64,000 bases of DNA from Guyanagaster necrorhizus (taxonomy: Eukaryota > Basidiomycota > Agaricomycetes > Agaricales > Physalacriaceae): assembly GCF_019112545.1 (NCBI RefSeq), contig NW_025064880.1:745337-809336 (forward strand), written 5' to 3'. Shown piece by piece: positions 35,234 to 47,825 of the stretch. Made by a program: the position numbers and the translations under genes. The number at the start of each line of letters is the position of its first letter. Position 1 is the stretch's first letter. The notes under the pieces were generated by a model that was not told the origin of the DNA, searched no databases, and saw only the letters and a list, made by a program, of their open reading frames with translations.

Positions 35234-36108
35234 GACGGTGGAAAGCGACAAAGAGGCGAAGTTGGAACGAGGACAGCGACGAAGGTGCAGTTATAAAGGC
35301 GAGAGAACACGAAGAAATGACGGGTGAGATATGGATACAAGGACAAGGGCCAACTCACCCAGAAAGGAGAAATCGTGGCCGGTTTAAATTTGACAATTCG
35401 GCTTGTGGCCAGCTGGCTGAAGAACAACAATGAGGAATGTTCGAAGAATCGGATTGGTGTTGAACAAAGGATGAACGTGACGGTAAGTACCCAGGCCCGA
35501 TTTCCCAACAGGCTCTATTGTTGGGGCCAAAAAAGGACATGTGTCACGCATGGTCCGGAGCGTAGTGGGACACCGGGTGTGTTGGTTGCTTTATAGACGG
35601 ATACGAACAGTAGAGACACACCTTGAGGCGTAATGAATGTGTTGATGGAGAAAACCGCGCCTGCGTACGTGAACAGTGAGCTCGTGATGACAACAGAGCA
35701 ACGACGGAATGGTCACGGAAGGAAAAGCAAACCAGGCTAATATGGACACTTGTGGGTCCTGAAACTTCCCGCCTTCCGTATGAAAAAGGTGAACTTTTTT
35801 CCATTCATACGAAAAAAATAGCCAGGAAACGCACTGATATATGAACGAAAGACAGGCAAGCTAGAGCCGTCGACTTGAAGCCCTCCAACGTATACGTAGC
35901 AATGTCGCGATATCCCTGACCCGAGAAATGGTGAAACGCCAAGCCTTTCTCTGTTTACGCGAGTTTGACGATGTTCATTTTACACGTGACCGTGAAGTCA
36001 TCGGCCCGACCTCCCGGCACCCGTCTTGTCTGTTGGCAGCAAATGCTTGTCTACTTTTACACACGCATTCCTGGTATTTCAATTACAACACCTCGGCCTT
36101 TCGCTTCA
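35234..36108. other. Long intergenic region upstream of CDC25
   Basis: About 875 bp between the IAH1 stop and the CDC25 start, the longest likely promoter in the window. It includes an inverted repeat at 35777-35811. Short frames on both strands lack domains. A long leader or complex promoter would suit a tightly regulated gene such as CDC25, but this is inference. Confidence 0.45.
35777..35811. repeat. Inverted repeat CGTATGAA...TTCATACG
   Basis: Perfect 8-base arms (35777-35784 and 35804-35811) with a 19-base spacer that itself contains A and T runs extending the potential stem. It could be a hairpin, an operator-like site, or chance. Confidence 0.5.
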
Positions 36109-37059
36109 TCAACGTGAGCCCTGGCGCCGTCCAATTGATCTCAGCCCAGCTGAGTCAAAGCAAGAACAATGAGGATGTGAACTTATGACGGAAAGGCGCA
36201 CGTACGGCACAAAAACAGATTGAAGATTGTTGTAGTGGAGCTCTGGCATATTTGTCGCAATCGTATCTATCAGGAGCTCATACATGATCTCCTACTGTTA
36301 GACCCCTGGTAGTTGCCAAGCAGAGCATATATTCTTACCGAATATCCGTCTCGGTTCAAATGGAGACCATCAGACAAGAATTTGCTCAGCGCCGCTTCAT
36401 CTTGACCTGAAGCATTCCAGAGCGCCGCCCAAACATCCACGACAGGTATAGTGGCTTCTCTTCCGACATCTATCACCGCCTGAGCATATTGCTTGGTCGT
36501 TTCGAACAAACGATCAAGTGCCAAAGGCGTTGATCTGGACTGTAGATCAGCCATCCGTTGATGAGTATTCACCGGTGGAGGGGTGATAAGAATAATTCGG
36601 GTATCAGGCGAATAATGGGGCGATCTGCTGGAATGCACCAGGTCTATCAGATGCTTGATATTGGAGGTGAATTTTTCAAGCGGGACATGTTGAGGGGATG
36701 GTTTGATACAAGCGTCATTGGCACCAAACCAGATGGTGAGGATACGAACTTTGGGAACATGTCCTTGCTCGTGTTGTTTGGCGAAGCACTGCCCACAAGG
36801 TCAATATCCTTATGCAGCACCTTTGGCGCCTACCTGTTCAAATACTGGGATAGCCCATTCCGTGTTATATCCAGACAATCCTCTGTTCAGAATATCTAGC
36901 TTTCGCGCGTATACATCTGTCAATCACGATAAGATCACACAACGAATATGTACAGTCAGACCCACGAGACAGGCGTTGGCTGAATCCTCCTTCCTCCCAG
37001 GCGCCCTGAGTAATAGAATCACCAAAAAGCATGATGCAGTCCTGTACATATGCCGCCAT
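36109..37059 (-). CDS. IAH1: IAH1-like SGNH/GDSL esterase
   Basis: Isoamyl acetate-hydrolysing esterase family, hydrolysing short acyl esters. Start MAAYVQDCIMLFGDSITQG contains the GDSIT nucleophile block. The following spliced part carries LDILNRGLSGYNTEWAIPVF, the block II Gly region, then LTIWFGANDACI (GxND, block III) and IILITPPPVN. The catalytic Asp/His block V is FLSDGLHLNRDGY. After a final intron near 36294-36337 the protein continues EIMYELLIDTIATNMPEL and VFVPYV. The normal family ends shortly after that point; here the frame runs on about 30 residues (ending RRQGSR), so a missed intron or an extended tail is possible and the end at 36109 is tentative. No signal peptide, so probably cytosolic. 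Confidence 0.88.
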
Positions 37060-37145
37060 GGATGAAGACTGACAGGGGCAAAAAGGTAAAGAGGTATGTA
37101 CAGCCGCAATATATTCTCAGACGAATTACTTTGTTCTCAACCGTC
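37060..37145. promoter_or_regulatory. Shared IAH1/SEN34 divergent spacer
   Basis: Only 86 bp separate the two divergent ATGs. It must contain both transcription start regions unless transcripts overlap the neighbouring coding sequence. No TATA box is obvious. Confidence 0.45.
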
Positions 37146-38180
37146 ATGACTGACTCAAACTCTCGCATATCGATCTCTGTAACGAATAAGAGAGCCTTCA
37201 TCTGGGAGGTTGACGGTTTGTTAATTCTGGTCATTCTCTCTCTGGATACTGATGTAGAAAACGTAGATATCGCCGTAATTCGATCTAAATATCGCATTTG
37301 CGGTATTCTAACCGGCACTCTGCCCCATGTCTCCCAACAAAACGTTTTTCTTGGTGTTCCCTTATCGCTTATGCCAGAAGAAGTGGTTCTGCTTGTCGAA
37401 AATGGCACGTTCGTTCTTTTTAAGATCCAGAATTGCGATTTATACAGTCATCGTAGAGTCAGCCGTCCTCGTCGACGATCCAAATGCATATCCAGAACCC
37501 TCACTCGAACAGATCACAGAATGGGATTCAGCACGTCTCGAGTCCATTCAAAAACAACTTAATATAACTGAATCACTCAAACATGCTTCAAGCCTCAATA
37601 CACGTTCCATGTCGGAGGAAGCTATCAGGAAGAGACGCGAGCGAAAGCAGAGAAAGACAATACCTGCGGAGGAGACGGAACCCTCTCTTAAAATGTCTAT
37701 GTCCGGTCATCCAGTCCATAGCATCGTTATTCCTGCATCATCCTCATCCACAAAATGGTACTCTCCTGGCACGTGCACGTACGCCTCCATCGATTCTGCA
37801 AAGGCCGCCGGGATATGGGATTACCCTTCAAATCTCCATGAACGAGCTAAATGTGGTGTTTTCAGAAGCTTGTGGGAGCAAGGATATTTCATGGGTGGAG
37901 GTATCAAGTTTGGCGGAGATTATTTGGTATATCCAGGTCCGTAAATTCTTGTTCGCTTCCGAATCTTTTCTTACCTATTAATCCAGGTGACCCCATGAGG
38001 TATCACTCCCATTTTACTGCTACGGTTATCGACTCTCCTTTGTCTGCACTCCAGCCAATGGAGATTGTTGCCCACGGACGTCTAGGCACTGCTACGAAAA
38101 AGGCACATCTCATTTGTTGCTGGGATGATAAGAAAAAGGAAGTGACACTGATGTCTATTGAATGGGGAGGCTTTGGTTGA
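37146..38180 (+). CDS. SEN34: tRNA-splicing endonuclease subunit Sen34
   Basis: Catalytic subunit that cuts the 3' splice site of intron-containing pre-tRNAs. It starts MTDSNSRISISVTNKRAFIW and after an intron reads ENVDIAVIRSKYRICGIL with GTLPHVSQQNVFLGVPLSLM. A charged linker holds MSEEAIRKRRERKQRKTI. The C-terminal nuclease fold has VFRSLWEQGYFMGGGIKFGG and DYLVYPG, joined by an intron to DPMRYHSHFTATV. The triad residues are visible: Tyr in YPGDPMRYHSHF, His in RYHSHF, and Lys in GTATKKAHL. It ends SIEWGGFG. About 300 aa, normal size. A small intron near 37425-37460 is required in the middle and is not placed exactly. Confidence 0.93.
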
Positions 38181-38262
38181 AAATGATTCCATATACTGTA
38201 TCGTGTTATGGTATTAGACAGTAAGACAAAAGGGGAGGTCCAAGAGCGACGCATTCACAAAA

Positions 38263-39708
38263 TCAGTCCTGTTTACGGGTGCTAATTCTGAATCGACGCC
38301 TTGGTTGAGAAAGGGAGGTGAATGTATTCATTTCCATCGTTCCCTCTTCAGCATTCTCCGTTACGTCGCTGACTGCTCTACCGCGTCCCATGGGCTGGCC
38401 TCCTACACTTAAGATGCTTACTATAGCATCATCGATGAATAAGACTAAAGCGAAAACTGGTATTCGTATCGGTACGAAGGGTGATGGATGTTTGATGGTA
38501 TCGTTAGGATCGTCAGTGCGTCGTGACTTGGTTGTATTGCTACTCGGGTTGTATGGATCAATTGGTGCCGGGTTTGCATGCATCGCCATAATGATATACT
38601 GTCGAAGAATAAATGAACGGTATTATGCGAGAATATTTGACCTACAGCTGGAAATATTAATGCGAAGAGTGCAGCGTTGGCAAGACCGCTACCAAATGTA
38701 CAGAGACAGGCGGAGGGAAGTCCTGTCATGCATTACATGTTAAGCATGTTAAGCCGCACCGTAAAGCAGGATCTCTCAACTGACCGAAAGCCAGATAATA
38801 TGCCCAACGTTCCTCAAGATATCGAATTCTTCTCGAAAAGAGACATACCCCGCGAAATCCAAACAAATCTTGACGCAAGGAGGATTCAGAATAGGTGTCG
38901 TCAACAGAATGGAAGATGGCGACACACTCGAAGCAATAATAGCTGCACAATAGTGGTCCAAAATGGTTAGAATACATCAAGCCACGTAGCTGCAACTCAC
39001 GAGTCCACCCAACAGAGAAACAAGAATCCCATTGCAGGTCCCACGTAAGGAACGTATCCTAACGCAAAGGACACAACAACCGACGTGAATACCATGACAG
39101 CTCTATACGCAGAGGTGGCGATGGACATGAGCATTCCATTATATGTACTTCCTGTTCGCTGAGAAAGAGCACGGTTGCCATGCTGAAGCGTATAGGTCCG
39201 ACGGGCAATTGTTGTACACCAAGAACTCTGATGTCGTTGTAACTTGTCAGTGAAGCCATGGGTCGCAAGTGTTAACCCACGTTGAGATAGAAAGACACGC
39301 TAACGACAGGGAAAAGCCACAGAAGCTGATAGAACCATCCAACGTTACGATGAAGCCATTTCTGCTGGTCTCGTACTAGTGGCTGGAGCAACAAGTCGAA
39401 AGTGTAAATAGAGATCAAAGACAGAGAATTCAGCAACATTGATTTGAACACATTGGCACGTATTTCCGCGTCACTGCACATCGTACATGAGGAAAAAAGA
39501 ACCTTTTGATTAAAGATAATATGGGTGCCTACCCTGCGACGGCGGATACTGCACGATCCCAACGACAGCTATCAGTCAGACCACGCCATGCACAATTGAG
39601 ATGAAGAAGCAGGGTATCATGTACTGAGAGAAAGGAAGGATAGGTTGACCGGGACGAGTGCCTTGAATGCTTTGCAGTAGAGCCAATCGAATATTGAGAC
39701 GATTGCAT
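38263..39708 (-). CDS. EI24-like integral membrane protein
   Basis: EI24 (etoposide-induced 2.4/PIG8) family ER membrane protein, linked in animals to autophagy and p53 responses. MQSSQYSIGSTAKHSRHSS is followed by VHDTLLLHLNCAWRGLTDSC. Then come EIRANVFKSMLLNSLSLISI, LWLFPVVSVSFYLN, RALSQRTGSTYNGMLMSIAT, VMVFTSVVVSFALGYVPYVG, FLFLCWVDSYYCFE, SLSRRIRYLEERWAYYLAFG-like, GLPSACLCTFGSGLANAALF and ALIFPA, with five or more membrane helices. A soluble tail has Asn/Pro/Ser repeats and a further hydrophobic patch (IRIPVFALVLFIDDAIVSIL), ending STRKQD. The N-terminal start at 39708 is the best ATG. Fungal EI24 proteins have this size. It shares a 191-bp spacer with CFT1. Confidence 0.85.
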
Positions 39709-39899
39709 GAAACTCCTGGCTAAAAGCCTCGTTCTGAAACCCTAACCTTATGTACTAAAGGTACAATGTTGCCGGATTTATTTGTCATTGGCATCTCTGT
39801 CCAACCCCACGTCCTTGCCTTCTGACCACTCCTGTTTTTCATTCTGAAGGCCCTGGACCAGTCAAGTCACAAGATATACTTGGGCCTAGCTTGATCCTG

Positions 39900-42800
39900 A
39901 TGGTCATGCATGCTCTGTACCAAGAAATTTTACCTCCCAGTGGTGTAGAATTTGCGACCAGTCTCAAGTTGACGCCTTCTACGGGCAAGGATTGGGAGCT
40001 TTCAGTGCCACCGAACGCGTCAACACGCCACGAATTGACAGCCAGGGTCCTCTGCAACGTCGTTATTGCACGATCCAATATTCTACGGATATTCGAGGTC
40101 CGCGAGGAACTGGCAACCATTTCAGCTCAGGACGAAGAGGAACGAGAGAAGAATGGCAAGATTCGGAAGGACACCGAAGCGGTTGAAAGTGAAGTGTCTA
40201 TGGACAGGCAAGGAGAGGGCTTCGTGAATATAGCCAAGGTGATTTGAACGTTCTGTGTACATATCCTACTTCTACTTGAATTTATCTTTTTCTTGCGGCG
40301 CATGCTAATACATGATTCTCAGTCAAGCTCTCAAAAGGCCTCTGTTCAAACCGTTACCAAGTTTTACTTTCTACGAGAACATCGCCTGCATGGCATTGTA
40401 ACCGGAATGTCGGGAGTGAGACTGATGGCCTCCTTAGACGACAAACTGGACCGTCTACTGATCTCATTCAGAGACGCTAAGGTGCATGACATGCATTTTA
40501 ATTAATAAAGAATTTTAACGTCGAGTTCAAGATTGCTCTAATGGAATGGTCGGATGCTGTTCATGATCTCATGACAGTGTCGATTCATACATATGAGCGT
40601 GCACCCCAAGTTGTACGTGACATCGTGCTTTCCACGTAATTCTCACCTGAAGTCTTCTAGATGTTCTCGGAATCTGGCCTCTTTCGAGCAAACCTTCGGG
40701 TCGATCCTCTCTCTCGCTGTGCTGCTCTGTCGCTCCCGAAGGATTCACTTGCAATCCTCCCGTTCTATCAGACACAGGCAGAACTTGAAGTGATGGACCA
40801 CGATCACGATCACATGCAATCGCGGTCAGTGTCGTTAGTGTTCATTGAAGGAATCAACTAAAACTATCTACAGGGATATACCATATTCACCGAGTTTTAT
40901 ACTGGATCTTCCTGCGTCTATAGACAAGAATATTAAACATGTCGTCGATTTCTCTTTTTTGCCTGGCTTCAATAACCCTACTATGGCGGTACTTTTCCAA
41001 ACACAACAGACATGGGCCGGGTATGTCCTTGTCCTTGAACCTCCTGCGCAATACTTACTTTTTTTAGCCGTCTTAAAGAATTCAAAGATACGTTTCGACT
41101 GGTTATCTTCACGCTGGATATCTTGTCACAAAACTTTCCCATAATCACGTCTGTCGTTGGTCTTCCCTATGACTGTCTTTCCATACTACCCACGACTACA
41201 GTATTGGGCGGGGTCGTCGTTGTCACTAGCAATGCCTTGATCTACGTCGATCAAGCCGCTCGTCGTATTACCCTCCCGGTTAATGGATGGGCCTCCAGGA
41301 CGAGTGATCTCCCTTTCATGACTCCACCTGGACAAGAAGACCGTGATTTATCACTTGAAGGCTCCCGTTCCGTGTTTGTAGATGACAAAACCCTTTTTAT
41401 CACCCTCAAAGATGGAACTGTTTATCCTGTAGAGATCGTCGCGGATGGCAAGACCGTATCAAAACTGGTCATGTCTGCTGCTATTGCACAGACGGCCGTT
41501 CCAAGTCTCATGAAAAAGTTGGATGACCAGCACATCTTTATCGCAAGCATGGTTGGACCGTCAGTTTTGGTCAAAGCTACGAAGGTTGAAGAAGAGGTAG
41601 ATGACGATGAGGCTATGGATACTGTGCCTACGACGGTGGTAGACATATCCACCGTCATGGATGTTGATGATGATGACGGTATGTTATCGTTTCCGGTTAA
41701 ACACGAACATGTGAATAAATTGTTGCTCTAGATATTTATGGTTCTTCAACGATTCCAGAACCTGAAGTCAACGGAGCTACTAATGGAGTCACCAAGAAAA
41801 AGCGGACTGTGATACACCTCTCTCTGTGTGACACTCTATTTGCATATGGTCCGATCTCTGGCGTCGCATTCTCAGTGGCTAAGAACGGTGTATGAATTTT
41901 ATAGCTTCCAACAAACCCTGTCTGATGTTCTCTAAGGATCGGTCTGTACCCGAACTAGTTGCCGCTACAGGTATCGGCCCTCTTGGAGGTTTCACGCTCT
42001 TCCAGGTAAATCCTACGGCCGTATTTCCTTCTGGTTCCTCATGTTGTGTTCTGCGTTAGCGGGACCTTCCTTTTAGAACCAAGCGTAAGCTCCATGCTAT
42101 CGGAGGCGCTCGGGGGATGTGGTCGCTTCCAATTCGACAGCCAGTCAAGTCGGGCGGTGTCACCTTTGAGCGACCCATTAACCCATTTCAAGCGGACAAT
42201 GACACGCTTATCATTAGTACTGACGCTAATCCAGCTCCTGGTCTGTCACGAGTATGTACTTTGTGCATTTTGTCTGAAATCTTCTAATATGTTCTTAGAT
42301 TGCAATAGCTTCTGTCAAAAACGATATTTCTTTCATTACTCGTATACCTGTGACAACGGTGGGTGCAGGGACTTTCTTCCAGCGCACTGCCCTTCTCCAT
42401 GTTATGACTAACGCCATTCGAGTCTTGGAGCCTGGTAAAGATTAGTTTTTTTATGATGGTATTGCTTATCAATTTTCTATTAGATGGTACCGAAAGACAA
42501 AGTATCAAAGACATGGACGGCAACACACCGCGTGCCAAAATTCGAGCTTGCAGTATTTCAGAGCCCTTTGTTCTAATACTGCGAGAGGACGACTCCATCG
42601 GTCTCTTCATTGAGACTGATCGAGGAAAGATCAGGCGTAAGGATATGTCTCCTATGGGTGATAAGGCGTGTCACTTAGCTCAATCCAACGCTATCATTCC
42701 GACTGACCTATGTCTTTAGACCTCAAGGTACCTGACCGGATGCTTCTTCACTGATTTCAGTGGCGTATTTGAACACGCCCTCGAAAGCAGTGCTGCAGTC

Positions 42801-45388
42801 CCTAACAACGCTATGAGCGAAAAGACATCAACGTTACAAAGCGTCGTGAACTCGGGTCACCGAACGCAATGGCTTCTTCTCGTTCGGCCTCAAGGCATTC
42901 TGGAGGTTTGACGTTGCTAAAGACTTGTATATTTCGCATCTGATATAAACATGTCATAGATATGGGCTTTACCAAAGCTAATGCTTGTGTTCTCCACCAG
43001 TGCCATCTCTACGCTTCAAAATATTCTCACAGATTCGCATGATCCTCCTTCGTTGTCTGTGCCCCAGGATCCTCCTCGCAAGCCTCAGGATCTGGATATT
43101 GAACAGGCACTTGTGGCACCACTAGGAGAGTCGACTCCCCAGCCTCATCTTTTCGTAAGTATCTCCCCATTTCATCCGAGATATCTTCATCTGAGAAGTG
43201 ATGTTTCACCAGGTGTTCTTGAGGAACGGACAAATGGCTGTATATCAAATTCTCCCCGCCGGTTCAGCTGCTGAAACGCCATCATCCCCTCGGGCTTCGA
43301 CCCTGAAGATAAAATTTGTGAAAACATACTCCAAGGCGTTTGAGATCCAGAGGTCTGAGGAAACCGAAAGGAGCGCTATTGCTGAGCAAAAACGTATCTC
43401 ACGAACATTTATTCCGTTCGTTACCACTTGTAGTTCGGGCGCATCATTTTCTGGCGTCTTTTTCACCGGTGACAATCCTAGCTGGATTATCGCCTCGGAC
43501 AAGGGCGGTGTTCAACTGTACCCATCGGGCCATGGTGTCGTCCACTCCTTCACTCCTTGTTCGCTATGGGAGTCGAAGGGAGACTTCCTTATATACTCAG
43601 AAGAGGTTTGTTTTGGTGATCTACACTTTTCAAGTGCTGACTTCGCGTCTCAGGGACCCAGCTTACTAGAATGGATACCAGACTTTCACTATGAAAGCTC
43701 TATTCCGACGCGATCTGTTCCAAGGGGTCGCTTCTACTCCAGTGTAATTTTTGACCCCTCAACATCCTTGATCGTTGCAGCTTCATCTTTGGAAGCGAAA
43801 TTTGCTTCTTTCGACGAAGACGGCAACAAAGTGTGGGAGCCTGACGGCAAGTGGACATCATTGATTCACCGCGGATTAGTGCTAACTCTGGGCTTGTACC
43901 CATAGCTTCGAACGTAGGGTATCCTATGACAGATTGCTCAACTCTCGAGTTGATATCCCCGGATCTATGGATATCCATGGATGGGTATGTTCATGTCCAC
44001 ATGTCGTATAGCTGCGCTCAATTCATCGATTCTATTCTAGCTTCGAGTTCGCCTCAAATGAATTTGTCAACGCGACTTCTGTCGTGTCTCTGGAAACGTC
44101 AAGCACCGACACTGGTAGCAAGGACTTCATCGCTGTTGGCACTAGTATTAATCGTGGAGAGGATCTCGCTACGAAAGGATGCGTACGTCACAATGTTCAT
44201 TGTCGTTTTCGAGTCACTGGAATATTTCGCAGACCTACATCTTTGAGATTGTTGAAGTAGTACCCGATCAAAAGTCTGCGTCGAAGCGGTGGTACAAACT
44301 CAGGTTGCGCTGTCGCGATGATGCAAAAGGCCCGGTAACAGCGATTTGCGGCTTCAAGGGCTATTTGGTTTCATCCATGGGTCAAAAGGTTTGAGAATTG
44401 TGCAGATTGTTTGAACGTAAAGCTGAACATGGTTGATTGAACCCTAGATCTTTGTTCGGGCTTTTGATTCGGACGAACGCCTCGTGGGCGTTGCTTTCCT
44501 CGATGTTGGGGTATATGTGACTTCGCTCAGAAGTCTTAAAAATCTTCTCCTCATCGGCGATGCCGTAAAGAGCGTTTCTTTTGTCGCATTTCAGGTTCGC
44601 TTCCGATCCCTCAGCCGCTTTATTAAGTTGATCGTCACTCTTAAGGAGGACCCCTACAAACTTGTTGTTCTTGCTAAAGATCTCAACCACGTTTGTGTGA
44701 CCAATGTTGATTTCTTCTTCCAAGAAGACACTATGTCGATTGTCACTTGTGATGAAGAAGGCGTAATACGGATGTACGAATATAATCCACAAGGTAGGTC
44801 CTGCATTGTACTTCATGTCATTTGTACTTGCTGATGCTCCGATCAGATCCCGATTCCAGAGATGGTCGTTCCCTATTGCTCCGGACAGAGTACCAAAGTC
44901 AGGCTGAATATCGGGCTTCAGTGATGATTGCCTATAGGAGGAATGGGGCTTTGATTCCAGAAGCCAAGTTAATATATGGTAAGATGCGTGGGTCTTCAGG
45001 GACCGTTCATATCTTTTATGCTCTTCGTGGTTAGGTTCGACGAATGGATCAATCGCCTCGTTGACTCCTTTGGACGAACCTGTGGCTAAGAGATTACAAT
45101 TACTGCAAGGTCAGCTAACGCGCAACATTCAGCATGCTGCTGCCTTGAACCCCAAAGTGTTTCGGTAGGATTATCCATTTACGCTAAAACGATCTTGCTG
45201 ATAGCAATTGTAGCATCGTGCGAAATGATTTCGTTTCCCGGCCACTTACGAAAGGAATTCTGGATGGGAACTTGCTGGAGCATTTCGGAGCATTGTCAAC
45301 GACGAGACAGGTTGAAATGACACGACAGATTGGAACGGAGAGAACCGTCATTTTGCGCGATTGGGTTTCTTTAAGTGAAGTTTGGTAA
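39900..45388 (+). CDS. CFT1: CPSF160 / Cft1, cleavage and polyadenylation factor
   Basis: Largest subunit of the poly(A) signal recognition module (CPSF/CPF); a three beta-propeller scaffold for Pfs2, Yth1 and Fip1. Start MVMHALYQEILPPSGVEFAT (a second in-frame ATG at 39906 fits family starts equally). Conserved parts: FYFLREHRLHGIVTGM, LMASLDDKLDRLLISFRDAK, LMEWSDAVHDLMTVSIHTYE, DPLSRCAALSLPKDSLAILP, VVDFSFLPGFNNPTMAVLFQ, RLVIFTLDILSQNFPIIT, VVVTSNALIYVDQAARR and WASRTSDLPF. The C-terminal CPSF_A region has GFKGYLVSSMGQKIFVRAF, VTNVDFFFQEDTMSIVTCDE and EGVIRMYEYNPQDPDSRDG. The end is WVSLSEVW. About 1,440 aa with some twenty introns. Confidence 0.95.
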
Positions 45389-45711
45389 TTTTACGTTTGT
45401 AGTCCTGATCAATATACTTGATCCTACTTGAGCGGGACTGCAGTTTTTTCGTAACCGGTACATAATTTGCATGAAAGCTCTTCATGGCAACAATACTGCC
45501 TATACATGTTACATCTCAAGATCTGAATAGCTCGGCCTGCTATGATGTGATATACAAACTATAGACAATAATGTATGTGGTACATACTTGATGAAGGCAA
45601 ATACATACTGGGAACATAAATTATGCGAAACATGACACCAAAAGACGTTAATATGGTGGAGAAATGAAGATATAAAAGATACCGGGAAAGACGGGATGGA
45701 AATGTTCCGTA
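45389..45711. other. Convergent CFT1/H1 intergenic region
   Basis: About 320 bp between convergent stops. It contains AT-rich sequence on both sides and no open frame with domain features. Presumably two overlapping or adjacent 3' UTRs. Confidence 0.5.
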
Positions 45712-46936
45712 TCATTTCCTACGACCGTTTCGTGGGCTAAAGAGAAAAAAGATGCTATCAGCCACGCATCGCAGTCATACCGTGTAAAGTGTCTACTGGC
45801 CTTCTTCCGTATGGTCTTGGTAGCAGCCTTAGCAGTTGTCTTCTTCACAATGGCTTTCTTTGCGGCGGCTTTGGCCTTCGTCGTGGCACCCGTACCGGTG
45901 GCGGCCTTAACCAACAATGAGTAAACTGACAGATAAACAGACAACGATAGATACCTTCTTCGCAGGAACACGTCTTGCGGTAGTTGTTGTTTTCTTACTG
46001 TTAGTAGCTTTACTGGCTGTAGACGTCTTCTTAGGGGCTGCTTTAGCTCTTGTAGAAGACACTTTCACAGAAGATGCCTTCTTAGCGGCTGCGGTCGTAC
46101 GTGCAGTTCCTGTGGGTTTGGAGGCGGCGGCCGATGTAGCCGTCGTTCTTGGCTTTGCAGCTGACTTTTTCGCAACGACCGGCTTCTTTGCAGTCTTAGT
46201 AGCTTTGGTCTTAGCGGCAGTTTTGGACTTAGTCGCTACTGATTTAGTGGTGGCATGTTTACCCGTCGTAGTCTTGGGAGTAGATTTGGCGGTGGCAGAC
46301 TTGACTTTCGTTGTAGGTTTATTCTATAGTCCTCAATTAGAGTCTTGGGTTCAGGCTTTGTGAGAGCTCACCTCTTTGGTGGCCGAAGTATCGACTGCTT
46401 TGGTTTTTGGCGCAAGCTTGACGCGACCAGAAGGGCCTATGCGCGAATGAGGACATAACATATCGACGAGAATCCTGATTTGTTTACCTTTGGGAAGAAC
46501 GAACACCCCTTTCTCGCTTCCAGACGTGAGCGCCCTCGCCAGCCGAGTATTCTGTGCAGCGCCGATGACAAGCTTGTATTTGTCTTCGACAAACCTAAGC
46601 AATTCCTTGAGTACCATGATTTAGAGCCCGACCGAACTAATCCTACTTTTTGATTTGAGGACGAGAAACACCTAGACGCGCATCCTCTGTGTGCGCGGCG
46701 ATACATTCCTGAGGAGCAGGTGTTAGTATCAGCAGTAATTCCACGAGTAAAGGGGGCTAAATAGCAGATCGTCGATGTTACGGCCATGAGACACAAGCAA
46801 TAAGCAGGATATCATGATGATAGGAGTAATGAAGGGCAGCGAGAAAGCATACTTTGATCATGTCAGACCAAGGCGGATGAGTGGGCTTGGTGGCCCTCTT
46901 GGCGGACGATTTAACAGCAGGCTTCTTTGCAGACAT
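45712..46936 (-). CDS. HHO1: Linker histone H1
   Basis: Linker histone with one winged-helix H15 domain and a long Lys/Ala tail. MSAKKPAVKSSAKRATKPTH leads into HPPWSDMIK, then ECIAAHTEDARLGVSRPQIK and, after an intron, KFVEDKYKLVIGAAQNTRLA with RALTSGSEKGVFVLPKG and PSGRVKLAPK. The tail repeats KPTTKVKSATAKSTPK, KTAAKTKATKTAKKP and AAKKASSVKV, then a short final exon (PRNGRRK). At least four introns are needed, one about 145 bases long near 46715-46857, a feature seen in basidiomycete H1 but not in replication-dependent animal histones. The Lys/Ala tail makes long antisense frames that are artefacts. Gene symbol follows the yeast name. Confidence 0.92.
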
Positions 46937-47212
46937 TGTTCACAACGAAGAGACACGGATGATGAAAAGGATAAACGTCGGCAATAGAGAAAGAAGAAAA
47001 TCGAGCTAGGCAGGTGGGACGGGGAACTGGCGGCGCAGACTTGCAATTGCGGAAATTTAGATGGTGGAGGTTAGAGGAAGAGTTGGTTGATTGAAACTCA
47101 ACTGTCAACCGAACGCGTTGGTATGCCTATCACGTGACAGAGAACGTTTCGGCCCGGTGCCGGCGCTTTTTCCACCAATCATATTCACAACCCACAGATA
47201 TCGGTTACATCC
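46937..47212. promoter_or_regulatory. H1/MZM1 divergent promoter with CCAAT box
   Basis: A 276-bp spacer between divergent starts. CCAAT occurs at 47175-47179, 34 bp upstream of the MZM1 ATG. CCAAT boxes are frequent in fungal promoters; direction and target gene are undecided. Confidence 0.4.
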
Positions 47213-47771
47213 ATGTCCATCACGCCTGAACTCAGAGCATTGGCTCGGTCTGCATACCGTCAGCTATACCGGGCCTCTACCGTCACTTTCTCTGGTACGC
47301 CTCTCAACTTCACATGGCAAATGTTTTGACAACCGTTCTAGGTGATGAACCCGTCCTTAGAGGTCAAGGCAACAACAACTATTGGTTTCGATGTTCTGCT
47401 GACAGATTTCTCTCCAGCGTTTCGTTCAAAACTGAGGGAAGATGCGCTTTCTGGCCAAGCAGAGAAAAATCCTGTCCATTATCAAGAACAGATTGATGGT
47501 GCACTGAAGATTGCTGCCTTTCTTCGACATAACGTCATTCAAGCTTCTCGGGTTGCGGATAAAGAAGATACTTGGAGTGAGTCCACCATTTTTAATGCAC
47601 CATCGCACCTCATCCGGGTCAATAGGTTTAAAAATCACGAAAGATACGGAACTTGGGTCAAATGATTCCATAAAGAATCCACCGTCAATGGAGACTGATC
47701 GTCAGGCTAGAAGGCGAGAGAAACAGCACAAGTATGCTCACTTCTTATCACGTTCATCTCTTGAGTGTTGA
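47213..47771 (+). CDS. MZM1: LYR-motif complex III assembly factor Mzm1
   Basis: Mitochondrial matrix chaperone (LYRM7 family) that stabilises the Rieske protein before insertion into complex III. It starts MSITPELRALARSAYRQLYR; the LYR-type tripeptide is in QLYRAST. Spliced parts: TVTFSGDEPVLRAFRSKLRE, QEQIDGALKIAAFLRHNVIQ and DTWSLKITKDTELGSNDSIK, with NPPSMETDRQARRREKQ. Those last segments (TELG-NDSIKNPP) are characteristic of fungal Mzm1. Introns lie near 47295-47340, 47364-47427 and 47580-47627. The frame without further splicing stops at 47771. An acceptor-like TTTCAG at 47788 and donor GTATGC at 47733 could give an alternative, shorter tail. The next gene starts 54 bp on. Confidence 0.85.
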
Positions 47772-47825
47772 TAATCTAGTCTTTCAGATGCTGCTCGCCT
47801 TGACAATGTTCCTCGTGTACCGCGG

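Noticed and set aside
45917..46363. Plus-strand frame rich in Ala, Val and Leu that looks like a membrane protein
   Set aside because: It is exactly antisense to the Lys/Ala-rich histone H1 tail and is a codon-bias artefact.
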